Position numbers and translations under genes: made by a program
Shown here: piece by piece, positions 30,822 through 41,838 of the stretch
Layout of the letters: each line of letters begins with the position of its first letter
How positions within the stretch are numbered: the stretch's first letter is position 1
The notes under the pieces: generated by a model
The model's input: only the letters and a program-made list of their open reading frames with translations
Databases searched by the model: none
What the model was told of the DNA's origin: nothing
Assembly: GCA_015066805.1 (NCBI GenBank)
Contig: SVNP01000001.1
Span: 1-64,000, forward strand
Source of the DNA: Ruminococcus sp.
GTDB lineage: Bacteria > Bacillota > Clostridia > Oscillospirales > Ruminococcaceae
Length of the DNA stretch: 64,000 nucleotides
Reading direction: 5' to 3'

Positions 30822-33280
30822 CCGAACTCCTTTCCCGTATCCATAGGTAAAGCAACGATCATACAGGGCGTAGTGCCTTGCACGGGCGACTTTTCAGGAT
30901 CGGTGAAGTATTCCAGCACCAGCAGCCCGTTGATGGGCGCAGCAGGTGCAAGCAAAGAAAGCACAACAGGACGGCTCATTTCTGTTTTTTCAAGCAGGAT
31001 CCGCTGCACGGGAGTTATGCTGCCGCCATCGGCGGTTTGCAGCCCGTATTGCAGCACAGCCTGCGGAAGCCGCAACGCTTCCGGAACCTGAACCGTAATG
31101 CGGGAAAGCATTCCACATGGGATTACCGTATATTGCGGCAAAGCAAACCGAACCGCACCTGCTTCATCCTCTGAAAGCATAAATTGTACAGGTATGGCAC
31201 CACAATTTTCGTAAATGGCTTTTGCGGTCTGTTCACTGCCGCGCTGCAATGCAAATCGGCGCAGCAGCCTATGCCATCGGTTCAGCTTCTGTACAGTGAT
31301 CCGGTGTGCGTTTTCCGCATCAAAGGTTACAGGCAGATCTGCAAATACCTGTCCTGCTTCATACAGTATACCATAAAAATTCTCAAAATACAAGTGTTCC
31401 GGCATAACAAACAAAGGCCAGTCAGTCATTGCACCGGGCCAGCCCACCGTACAATACCGCATGGGCTTGAACTGAGCCGCCGCCCTTGCCACACCGTAAT
31501 TGAAATACACGCTCCATTCATCCAGCCCTTGGGTAATAATGTGCGGATATTCCTCCAGCAAAGCCAGATACAAGGAACGATCAATGATCTGGGGCTGATG
31601 CGATGAATACTGCAAGGTGGGAAGCTGTTTTTCCTGTAAAAATGCACAGGTGCGGAACATACTGCTGTCGTAATCGGTATAGCTGCCCTGTGTGCCCTGC
31701 CATTGCCGCAGATCATAGCAATAATACGCACAATAGCGGCCCTCTGTGCGGAACATCTCTTCACCGATGGGCATCAGCGGACGGTAATCGTCATCTGTCA
31801 TGAGGAACACATCATCCAAGGGGGCATATTGCAGCATACGGCAGCGCAGAAAGAAATTCCGCTTGGTGTGATCCTTCGGCAGCGGATCTCCCCGCAGCAG
31901 TTCTTCGTCTGTGCAGAAGCGTAAGTGCAGTCTGCCACGCCATTTTGCCTGTAATTCCGCACGATTGGCAGCCGGACAGCAAACCAGCACCTCCTGTGCA
32001 AAGGGATAGTATGCATCCCAGAAGGGCAGACTTGCCAGCAGATCGGCATTGCGTGCGGTCAGTACGGCGATCTGCCGTAAGGGAGCAGCCTTTGCCGTGC
32101 CGTACAGCGGTGCAGCTTTGCAGATGGCTTCTGTCATGGCAGCGGCAGCAGCATCCCAAGTATAAGGGCGGTACGCCGCAATGCGTGCCCGAAGCTGCTC
32201 ATAGGCGGCAGGATCAGCCAGCAGCCCCCGCACTGCTTCCGTCAGCGCACGGGGGTCATTGTGATCAAAATACACTGCCAGCTCACCACCGGATTCCCGC
32301 AGCACAGGAAGATCTGCTGCCAGCACGGGCGTGCCATAGCAAAAGGCTTCTGCTATGGGCAGCCCGAAGCCCTCGTTTTTGGTGGGGAACACCACCGCCA
32401 GTGCAGAAGCATACAGGGCCTGTATGGTGGCATCATCGGGAGATTCCGCAAAAAAGAAGCTCTTTCCCCTCAAAGGATGCTTCCGCATCTCGGCGGCAAA
32501 GGTCTCCATATTCCAGCCCATGCGCCCCGCAAACACCACACTGATGCCCATTTCCTGCAATTGGGGCAATGCATCCAGCACCAGCCGATGGTTTTTTCTG
32601 GGCTCTATGGTACCCACCATCAGCAGATACCGGTATGGCTGCAGCCGTGCAAGCAAAGAAGCATCCGCCCCATGGCTTTGGCAGCGGGGAACAGTAAAAT
32701 CTCCGCCCAGCGGGATCACCGTGCATGCGGGCGGTTTCACATCAAGCTGACTGCACAGCGTATGCAGCGCATTTTTTGTGGCCTGTGCATTGCAGATCAC
32801 ATGATCCGCATATGCTGCCACCGCAGCCGCCCATGCCCAGAACTGCACCGCTGTATTGCGATGAAAATACTGCGGCTCCGTAACGGGAATGAGATCATAC
32901 ACATGACAGATGACGCAAATTCCGCGCTGCCTGAGCTGTGGATACAGCCATCCCCGATGCATGGGCATATTCCATGCGCTGTCGATCTCAAAAAAGGCAG
33001 AGCCGGATTCCAGATCGGCAGGGGTCAGGATATCACAAGGGGCATCCCCATAGGGTGCTCTGCGGGTGCCGTCGCAAAACGCAAGGAATTCCTTATGCGG
33101 CAGTACCCGCCATGCCGTATGGGAAGGCAGGGCGTTCAGCAAAATCACTTCCGCACGGGGATCCTGCAGCATACGGGTCACAACAGCCTTTGCCACCCGC
33201 TGAATACCGGTGGTAAAGGGAGTCATGCACAAACGGGAAAGATCAATATATACACGGGTGCTGGGAACCGACATACCCAA
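30815..33280 (-). CDS. two-domain glycosyltransferase (GT4 plus GT-A/Stealth-like)
   Basis: An 821-residue protein. The first ~390 residues are a GT4 retaining glycosyltransferase with MVGTIEPRKNHRLVLDAL and the C-terminal nucleotide-sugar motif FPTKNEGFGLPIAEAF. Residues ~400-690 look like a second catalytic unit: LTARNADLLASLPFWDAYYP, an acidic LMTDDDYRPLMP reminiscent of DxD metal sites, then SSHQPQIIDRSLY and EWSVYFNYG, a pattern like Stealth/GT-A sugar-phosphate transferases. The last ~130 residues are a beta-rich domain of unknown role. TTG 33280, eight bases from AAAGGAG, is preferred over ATG 33274 at fourteen. It overlaps ktrB at its end. The second domain's family is my inference. 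Confidence 0.8.
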   Translation of the reverse strand: MGMSVPSTRVYIDLSRLCMTPFTTGIQRVAKAVVTRMLQDPRAEVILLNALPSHTAWRVLPHKEFLAFCDGTRRAPYGDAPCDILTPADLESGSAFFEIDSAWNMPMHRGWLYPQLRQRGICVICHVYDLIPVTEPQYFHRNTAVQFWAWAAAVAAYADHVICNAQATKNALHTLCSQLDVKPPACTVIPLGGDFTVPRCQSHGADASLLARLQPYRYLLMVGTIEPRKNHRLVLDALPQLQEMGISVVFAGRMGWNMETFAAEMRKHPLRGKSFFFAESPDDATIQALYASALAVVFPTKNEGFGLPIAEAFCYGTPVLAADLPVLRESGGELAVYFDHNDPRALTEAVRGLLADPAAYEQLRARIAAYRPYTWDAAAAAMTEAICKAAPLYGTAKAAPLRQIAVLTARNADLLASLPFWDAYYPFAQEVLVCCPAANRAELQAKWRGRLHLRFCTDEELLRGDPLPKDHTKRNFFLRCRMLQYAPLDDVFLMTDDDYRPLMPIGEEMFRTEGRYCAYYCYDLRQWQGTQGSYTDYDSSMFRTCAFLQEKQLPTLQYSSHQPQIIDRSLYLALLEEYPHIITQGLDEWSVYFNYGVARAAAQFKPMRYCTVGWPGAMTDWPLFVMPEHLYFENFYGILYEAGQVFADLPVTFDAENAHRITVQKLNRWHRLLRRFALQRGSEQTAKAIYENCGAIPVQFMLSEDEAGAVRFALPQYTVIPCGMLSRITVQVPEALRLPQAVLQYGLQTADGGSITPVQRILLEKTEMSRPVVLSLLAPAAPINGLLVLEYFTDPEKSPVQGTTPCMIVALPMDTGKEFGC

Positions 33281-33285
33281 AAACG

Positions 33286-33771
33286 CTACTCCTTTCCTGC
33301 AATACGCTTGGCAAGCCGCTGTAAAAAGGGCGGCAGCATACGGTACAGCCGAATCAATCTCGGCGGCAGCCCTTGTACCGAAGCCGCCACAGTAAGCTGC
33401 GGTACAGCCGATGCCACAGGCAGCGGACAATCTGTCAGCAAAACCAAACGGCTGCGGTATTCCGGCGATGCCAGCACCGAATGCAGCAATGCGCTGCGAA
33501 ACACTTCCTTTGGCTCCTGCAAATGCTGCCGCCACCGATGCAGAGCACCTGTATCCACAGGGCGGCCCAGCAGGGTGAGATACACAGCCTGCAAAAAATC
33601 CTCGTTGGAAAGCCTTGCAAGCTGTGTATAGGAAACCTTATCCGGTGCGGAAGCAGCCAACGCACAAAATACATTCTCTGTGCAGAGAGAGGCTTCACCG
33701 GCAGCCTGCAAACGGCTGTCGACAATGCGATAAACCGCCCGCAGCAGCGTATCTTGAGTATGATCATTCAT
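33286..33771 (-). CDS. DUF4214-like protein in glycan operon
   Basis: A 161-residue soluble protein. Its centre carries a DUF4214-like pattern: NEDFLQAVYLTLLGRPVDTG, then WRQHLQ and LLHSVLASPEYRSRL. DUF4214 modules occur in S-layer and glycan-associated proteins and next to glycosyltransferases; their function is unknown. The C-terminus is basic (LPPRLIRLYRMLPPFLQRLAKRI) and could bind membrane or a partner. ATG 33771 is 14 bases after AAAGGAG, a long spacing. Its stop codon lies within the binding site of the next gene. Confidence 0.7.
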   Translation of the reverse strand: MNDHTQDTLLRAVYRIVDSRLQAAGEASLCTENVFCALAASAPDKVSYTQLARLSNEDFLQAVYLTLLGRPVDTGALHRWRQHLQEPKEVFRSALLHSVLASPEYRSRLVLLTDCPLPVASAVPQLTVAASVQGLPPRLIRLYRMLPPFLQRLAKRIAGKE

Positions 33772-33809
33772 GAACGGAAAAGGAACTCCTTTCTTTTGGA
33801 AACAAACGG

Positions 33810-35552
33810 TTACAAAGCGATGCTCACCACAGCCACCCATGCAATCGGCTCACTGCGATGCACACCCGGCACAGAGTACAAGCCCTGCCCCACAGGCAGC
33901 ATTGCTTTTGGGGTCAGGCCGTGATCTGCCAGCTCACGGTAAAAGGATTCCTTTGTGCAGCAGACCTCATACAGCGGATAGCTGCTCCAGCCCTTCTGAT
34001 GCCGACGAGGTACCTCAAACCGCAGATTGGGCACATTCAGCAGCAGCAGACCCTCAGGGACAAGGGCTGCTTTCAACTGCTCCCAGATACGGCTGCGATC
34101 GGTGTATTCATAGTGCCAGATCACATCAAACAGGGTGATCACATCATATTGTCCTTCCACGGTACCGTAAACAGGGTCTGCTTCGGCAGAGCGGCACGTT
34201 CCAAAGGGCTGCAGCAGCGGTACGATCCCCTTTTGCGGACGGCTGAGATCCAGCAAGGAAAGCTGTTTTCTTCCTTGCAGATAATGCTCCAGCAGCCCGA
34301 TGATGCTTTGCTGCTCCATGAGCATACAGCAATTCTGCGGGTAGGGCAGATTCTGCGGCTGTACCGCCCGGGTATCGGTCTGTCGCTGATAATATGCCTT
34401 CAGTGCGGCATACCCCTTGATGAGATGGCGGTTTTCCGCCTTCAGTTGTCTGTCCCACTCACTGACATGCACCAGACCATAGGGCACGGGATTTGCGGCA
34501 CGTTCTTCTGCCAGATATACAAAACGACGGTCATCTCCCATGATATATGGGCTGCGGAAGCCCAGCTTCCGCAGAGCATGGGCAGCTTCCGCAGAATCCA
34601 CACAATAGCCGTGGAGATCATACTCACACAAATGCAGCAGATCCTGCATCAGACTGCCGCCCAGACCACGGCCGGGAGCATCCCCCACCAGCCGCAGCAG
34701 CAGATTTTCCATCAGCAGGCAGCCGCTACCAAGCTGAGCAGCGGCAGTGGCGGTATCGCAAAGGATCACCAAAGCCGCTTTTTTCTCCCGCAGAACAGAA
34801 GAAAGCTGTTTTTCGGGCACCACAAAGCAATCTCCCCCCTGACGGACACCTGTGCCCTCCTTGCAGACAGAAAGCAGCTCCACGGGATAGCGGGATGCCC
34901 TTTGCAGCAGACGATACATCCGGGCCGCTTCGGTTTTTACAGCTTCCTCTGCCTGCTGCAGCTCGGCGCATATGATCAGTATGGGACGATGACGGGGTGC
35001 TTCGGCACACTGCTGCAAAGATTGTGTCAACTGATCGGCATACTGCTGCCGAAGCTGCCCCAAAGCTCCCTCCAGTGCATCGCTGTTTTCAGCGCGTTTG
35101 ACTGCCTGTATCTGCGGAAACAAAGCCTCATGCGAAAGCCCCGCAAGCCGTGTCATAGGCGGTACCCCTGCCAAGGGACGACAGGCAGGATCGGCAGCAC
35201 ACAGGGCACGGTCCAGCTTTTCTTCGGTTTCTGCCAGTGCTTCCTGCCACGCATTGCGGCTGCGTGCCATGGATTCTCTCTGCTCCCGAATGATCTCTGT
35301 CAGGCGGCGTTCGGTTTCCGCAAGTGCAGCCTGCTGTTCCTGCAACTGCGTATGCAGCGCACTGATGGCATCGGCAGCAGCCGTGTTGAAGTCGTTCTGG
35401 GCCTGCCCAAAGGGGCGGATATACCAATCAGTCATTTTTTTGCCCATACGCTTCATCATTTTGCCCTTGCCCTCGGGCTCGGCAGCGGTAAAGCTCTCCT
35501 TACAGGCGTGCATACTGCGGATCTTCTGTTCTCTCATGTCGTCTTGTTTCAT
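33810..35552 (-). CDS. SAM-dependent methyltransferase with coiled-coil region
   Basis: A 580-residue protein. After a basic N-terminus (about 20-45) comes a coiled coil (~50-110, rich in Gln, Glu and Ala, for example QLQEQQAALAETERRLTEI). The middle (~180-340) resembles a Rossmann or glycosyltransferase-like domain. The C-terminal ~200 residues are a methyltransferase with SLLDLSRPQKGI, YDVITLFDVIWHYEY and LVPEGLLLLNVPN. In ABC-exported polysaccharides, a coiled-coil methyltransferase such as WbdD caps the chain and sets its length, and Wzt recognises the cap; that is the inferred role. AAAGGAGG lies eight bases before ATG 35552. Confidence 0.8.
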   Translation of the reverse strand: MKQDDMREQKIRSMHACKESFTAAEPEGKGKMMKRMGKKMTDWYIRPFGQAQNDFNTAAADAISALHTQLQEQQAALAETERRLTEIIREQRESMARSRNAWQEALAETEEKLDRALCAADPACRPLAGVPPMTRLAGLSHEALFPQIQAVKRAENSDALEGALGQLRQQYADQLTQSLQQCAEAPRHRPILIICAELQQAEEAVKTEAARMYRLLQRASRYPVELLSVCKEGTGVRQGGDCFVVPEKQLSSVLREKKAALVILCDTATAAAQLGSGCLLMENLLLRLVGDAPGRGLGGSLMQDLLHLCEYDLHGYCVDSAEAAHALRKLGFRSPYIMGDDRRFVYLAEERAANPVPYGLVHVSEWDRQLKAENRHLIKGYAALKAYYQRQTDTRAVQPQNLPYPQNCCMLMEQQSIIGLLEHYLQGRKQLSLLDLSRPQKGIVPLLQPFGTCRSAEADPVYGTVEGQYDVITLFDVIWHYEYTDRSRIWEQLKAALVPEGLLLLNVPNLRFEVPRRHQKGWSSYPLYEVCCTKESFYRELADHGLTPKAMLPVGQGLYSVPGVHRSEPIAWVAVVSIAL

Positions 35553-35582
35553 TGCAGAAACCTCCTTTTCTTTATACAACCG

Positions 35583-36749
35583 TTATTTCCAGCGGTGGGG
35601 CAGATGCACCACACCTTTCTCTTTTGTGGAATGCTCCACGGAAAACAGCAGCATCCGATGTGCCGCATCCAGCAAAGCATTGGTTTCGGGATGCCGCAAG
35701 GCAGCATCCACCCAGTATTGTCCGTTGGCCAATGGGGCCATATCAATTTCACATTGCAGCATTCCCGTACCATGCAGATCAAATGCAGCCTCTCCCGTCA
35801 GCGTGGTATTGCTGCTCCAGCAAAGCAGTGCATCGGAACGATACACCGCAACGGTTACGGCCGCCTGCACACAGGTATCTTCGGTAGTTTGATAGTGCAG
35901 ACAAAGCGTCAAGGAGGCATCCTCCGTAACGCAGGCAGTGGGCTCACCTTTGGCATCCAACAGTCTTCCGCCGGTAAGATGCACGGGCGATGGCATAAGC
36001 GGCTGCTCACAGGGCTGATTTTGCCGCCCCATCTGCTCCAGATAATAAGGATGCACCATACCGGGCGGGCCATCCATGCAGATTTCTCCCTGCTCCAGCC
36101 AGATGCTTCGGTCACAGATCCGTTCCAGTTGGCTCATACTGTGGGATACAATCACAATGGTAACACCCTGCGCCTTCAATGCCAGCAGACGCTCCATGCA
36201 CTTTGCCTGAAAGGCCGCATCTCCCACCGCAAGGATCTCATCAATGAGCAGAATATCCGCTCCCACATGAATCGCCACCGCAAAGGCAAGGCGCATATAC
36301 ATTCCGGAAGAATATGTGCGTACAGGACGATCAATGGCATCACCCAGCCGTGAAAAATCTATGATCTCCTGCAAGCGGGAACGGATCTCGCCGTGGCTGA
36401 GACCAAACACCGATGCATTGGTGAAAATATTCTCACGGCCGGTCATTTCCGGATGGAATCCTGCGCCCAGCTCCAGCAAAGAGGATACTCTGCCATGCAC
36501 CTGCACACTGCCTGCATCGGGGTACAGAATACGGCTGATGAGCTTCAGAAGTGTGGATTTTCCGCAGCCGTTTCTGCCGATGAGTGCCACGGCTTCTCCT
36601 TTGCGGATCTCCAGAGAAACCCCTCGCAGCACAGGTTGCAGTCTATATTTTCTGCGGTGACGAAACAACAGCCGATCCTTCAGGGTAGAACTGCCGTCCG
36701 CATATACCCGAAAGCTCTTATGCAATTGTGAAACAGAAATGGCAGGCAA
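35583..36749 (-). CDS. polysaccharide ABC exporter ATPase (Wzt/TagH type)
   Basis: A 388-residue protein. The first ~245 residues are an ABC ATPase: GRNGCGKST, a signature that reads TYSSGMYMRL in the Wzt style, and LLIDEILAVGD. The last ~135 residues form a beta-rich domain like the Wzt carbohydrate-binding domain, which recognises the modified chain end. It powers export with the Wzm permease encoded just upstream. GTG 36767 overlaps the wzm stop, but AAAGGAG there sits eight bases before TTG 36749, which I prefer and which gives MPAISVSQLHKSF. Confidence 0.9.
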   Translation of the reverse strand: MPAISVSQLHKSFRVYADGSSTLKDRLLFRHRRKYRLQPVLRGVSLEIRKGEAVALIGRNGCGKSTLLKLISRILYPDAGSVQVHGRVSSLLELGAGFHPEMTGRENIFTNASVFGLSHGEIRSRLQEIIDFSRLGDAIDRPVRTYSSGMYMRLAFAVAIHVGADILLIDEILAVGDAAFQAKCMERLLALKAQGVTIVIVSHSMSQLERICDRSIWLEQGEICMDGPPGMVHPYYLEQMGRQNQPCEQPLMPSPVHLTGGRLLDAKGEPTACVTEDASLTLCLHYQTTEDTCVQAAVTVAVYRSDALLCWSSNTTLTGEAAFDLHGTGMLQCEIDMAPLANGQYWVDAALRHPETNALLDAAHRMLLFSVEHSTKEKGVVHLPHRWK

Positions 36750-36763
36750 AATAAGATCTCCTT

Positions 36764-37543
36764 TCACAGCACCTCCGCAAACCGTTTTTGCAGCCGCCCG
36801 AACAAAAAAGCTCCCATAGGCAGAATGACAGCAGCCATGAGAAATCCCCGCAGCAGCAGCGCAGGAGCAGGCGGCACGCCATCATATAAGATACTGCGGT
36901 AGGCAAGAATCAGCGGTGCCATGGGGTTGAGCAGATACAACTGCCGCCACTGTAGCGGGATCAGATCTATGCTGTACACCACAGGGGTCAGATACATCCA
37001 CGCCATACCGATCACACCCATCATATGCTCCAGATCTCTCCAGTACACCGTAACCGAGGCAGTTATCAGATTCACCCCCAGCACCAGCATCAGTTGGATC
37101 CCCAGCACCACAGGCAGATAGATGACTGCCTCCGCAACGATCCCTCTGCCCGAGAGCAGCAGCACCGCAAAAACAATGACAAAAGCAAACAGCATATTGC
37201 AAAAGCTGCTGAGCGTATAGGCAATGGGCAGCACCGCACGGGGAAAATATATCTTTTTGATCATGTTTTTCTGATCTAGGATCAGTCTGGCACCGGTGGT
37301 CAGTGCAGAGGAAAAAAACATCCATGGCACCAGTGCCGCAAACAAATGCAAAGCGTAATGCTCCACGTTGCTGCGCATAATATGAGAAAACACCACCGTA
37401 TACACGATCAACTGCAGCAGCGGATTAAGAAAAGTCCACAAAAAGCCCAGTACACTGCCTTTGTAGCGTCCCCGCAGATCCTTCCGCACCAGACTGACGA
37501 TCATTTCACGATATTGATACAGCTCCCGCAGATATCCCATCAT
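36764..37543 (-). CDS. polysaccharide ABC exporter permease (Wzm/TagG type)
   Basis: A 259-residue permease with six membrane helices and the ABC-2 hallmarks: REMIVSLVRKDLRGRYKGSVLGFLWTFLNPLLQ near the N-terminus and YLTPVVYSIDLIP with LLNPMAPLILAYRSILY later. It would move an undecaprenyl-linked polymer across the membrane with the ATPase encoded next. The start is ATG 37543, which overlaps the stop of rmd (ATGA); a longer frame to 37720 lies within rmd and is not used. Confidence 0.92.
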   Translation of the reverse strand: MMGYLRELYQYREMIVSLVRKDLRGRYKGSVLGFLWTFLNPLLQLIVYTVVFSHIMRSNVEHYALHLFAALVPWMFFSSALTTGARLILDQKNMIKKIYFPRAVLPIAYTLSSFCNMLFAFVIVFAVLLLSGRGIVAEAVIYLPVVLGIQLMLVLGVNLITASVTVYWRDLEHMMGVIGMAWMYLTPVVYSIDLIPLQWRQLYLLNPMAPLILAYRSILYDGVPPAPALLLRGFLMAAVILPMGAFLFGRLQKRFAEVL

Positions 37544-38487
37544 CCACAGTCCAATGCCTGCCGCTGTGCCTGCAGCAGCTCCTTCAGGCTTCGCCGCAGA
37601 GGAATCTTCGGTGACCAGCCCGTATCCTCCATCAGACGGCGGATATCCGCCTGCTGAAAGGGTACATCCACAGGACGCATACGGGCGGGATCGGTACGGA
37701 GCGTAAAAGGAATCCTGCAAAGACTACGCAGCATTTCCACCACATCCGCCAGCAAAACCGCTTTGCCGCTGCCTACATTGTAGCATCTGCCGCTGATGCC
37801 TTTTTCGGCCAGCAGCCCATAGGCACGCACAACATCGCGCACATCGGTAAAATCTCTCCGCACCTGCAGATTTCCGACCAGCAGCTCCGCAGGCTGCTGA
37901 CCCGCCTCCATGGCGGCAAGCTGCCTGCAAAAGCCGGAAAGCACAAACTCCGCCGATTGTCCCACACCGATATGAGGATATGCCCGTATCGCTACCACAT
38001 CCAGACCATAGGCTTTGTGATAGACCATGGCAAGCTGCTCCCCACAGGTTTTGGTTACCCCATACAGATTGGCAGGCTGCAGCGGTTCATCCTCTGCAGC
38101 ACCGAAAACATTGGAGCGTGGGATCCCATATACCTCCGCAGAGCCAATCAGCATCAGACGTGCCTCGGGGCAGCATCTCCGCATTCCCTCCAGGATTTGC
38201 AATGTACCGCAAATATTCACATCCACCGTATCAAAGGGATGCTCCCACGCAGCGGCAACACCGCTTCGGGCTGCCAGATGATAGACCACCTGCGGCTGCA
38301 CACGCCGCAGCAGCGATGTGACAGCTTCCTCATCCGGCAATACCAGATCATAAACAGCAGCCGCTGCGGAAAGAGAACCGTGATCTCCGGGCTGCCGTGC
38401 AGCATATACGGTATGTCCCGCTTCTGCCAGATATGCCGTCAGGTGCGAACCGACAAAGCCGCCTGCACCCGTAATCAGAATACGCAA
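37540..38487 (-). CDS. rmd: GDP-4-dehydro-6-deoxy-D-mannose reductase (Rmd-like)
   Basis: A 315-residue extended SDR. It has GAGGFVGSH (7-15), the active-site region LIGSAEVYG and YGVTKTCGE (Tyr/Lys pair), and the Rmd-type LLVGNLQVRRDFTDVRDVVRAY then CYNVGSGKAV. Rmd reduces the product of Gmd to GDP-D-rhamnose. Both gmd and manC lie upstream in the same operon, which supports this over other SDR roles. It lies four bases after the preceding glycosyltransferase and overlaps wzm. Confidence 0.88.
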   Translation of the reverse strand: MRILITGAGGFVGSHLTAYLAEAGHTVYAARQPGDHGSLSAAAAVYDLVLPDEEAVTSLLRRVQPQVVYHLAARSGVAAAWEHPFDTVDVNICGTLQILEGMRRCCPEARLMLIGSAEVYGIPRSNVFGAAEDEPLQPANLYGVTKTCGEQLAMVYHKAYGLDVVAIRAYPHIGVGQSAEFVLSGFCRQLAAMEAGQQPAELLVGNLQVRRDFTDVRDVVRAYGLLAEKGISGRCYNVGSGKAVLLADVVEMLRSLCRIPFTLRTDPARMRPVDVPFQQADIRRLMEDTGWSPKIPLRRSLKELLQAQRQALDCG

Positions 38488-38490
38488 GAG

Positions 38491-39668
38491 TTATGCTCCT
38501 TTCCCGAACGCCCTTGGGGGCAGATCGCAAAGCAAAACGGATTTTCGTCTTTCCATTACAGTTTGCAGCGCAAACTCCGATTTTACACGTTCTTTTGCGG
38601 CAGCACCAAATTCTGCACACAGTGCAGGATCACCGATGAGCAGAGAAATGGCATTTGCCATGGCTTCCGCATCTCCCACAGGCACCGTCAGACCGGTTTT
38701 GCCGTGCAGACTCACCCACGGCACACCCGTAGGCAGTGCTGTATTGATAACGGGCTTGCCGCAGGTCATCGCTTCCAACTGCACCAGACCAAAGGCTTCA
38801 CTTTCTGCCACGGAAGGCAGTACAAAAACATCGCAGTCCTTGTAGGCGGCACGCAGCTCGGGTTCCATCCGCCGCCCCATAAAATGCACCCGTTCCCCCA
38901 CTCCCAATTGCTGTGCCAACGCCCGCAGCCCGGGTTCTTCGGGACCTTCCCCCACGATCATCAGCTCGCAGGAGGGCGCAGGCGGCAGCATGGCAAAGGC
39001 ACGCAGTAATACATCTACGCCCTTGTAGTACACCAATCTGCCCGCAAACAGGAGCTTTTTTGCCTTTGGATCACAAAGCTGCCGCTGCAGTACAGGCTGA
39101 TACGGCACGGCATCATACAAAGCAGGCTCCACCCCATAGGGAATGACCACACATTTTTCTTTATAAGGCTGCAAAGAAGGACTGTGCTCCATATGTGCCT
39201 TTGTTGCGGTGATGATCACATCGGCACGGCGCAGCAGGCCATGCATAATGGGACGGTACATGGCTCCCAGCCACTTCTGCCGCACGATCTCACTGTGCCA
39301 TGCCACCACCACTCTGCCACGATACCCCGACAGCAGACAAGCCAGATCCGCTATGGGGAAAGGCAGATGCAGCTCTACCACATCGGCAACCATAACCTTA
39401 CGGCGAAAGGCCGAAAGATACGTTGGCGATATGGGGCAAGACCGCAGCGTGCCAAGACTGCCGCAGCGATATACGGAGATCCCGTTGCAACGTTCCTTGG
39501 TGGCAGAACCGAAGCCATCTCTGCAAGCCAGCACGGAAACCTTGGTGTAAGCACGCATATACGCCGCTTCCTGCTCCATAAAGGTTTCAATGCCGCCGAT
39601 ATGAGGCGCATAGGCCTTGCCTGCCAGCAGCAGACGGGGCTTTCTGGGGGCATCGGCAGCGGAAGGCT

Positions 39669-39672
<4 letters not shown>
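38491..39672 (-). CDS. GT4 family glycosyltransferase
   Basis: A 393-residue GT-B fold retaining glycosyltransferase. The N-domain starts with LLLAGKAYAPHIGGIETFMEQ, with the GG loop that binds the acceptor. The C-domain has LLFAGRLVYYKGVDVLLRAF and the donor-binding PSVAESEAFGLVQLEAMTCGKPV. Mannosyl- or rhamnosyltransferase activity with GDP-sugars is likely from the operon but not shown by sequence. Its ATG overlaps the stop of the preceding glycosyltransferase (ATGA). Confidence 0.9.
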
Positions 39673-41821
<2,149 letters not shown>

Positions 41822-41838
41822 TCACATCCGGCAGCAGC

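Noticed and set aside
33772-33840. Upstream extension of the DUF4214 gene to 33840
   Set aside because: The extension overlaps the methyltransferase end and has no binding site; ATG 33771 gives the expected N-terminus.
33858-36353. 831-codon frame opposite the methyltransferase and wzt
   Set aside because: Crosses the boundary between two well-supported genes, and its composition is typical of antisense translation.
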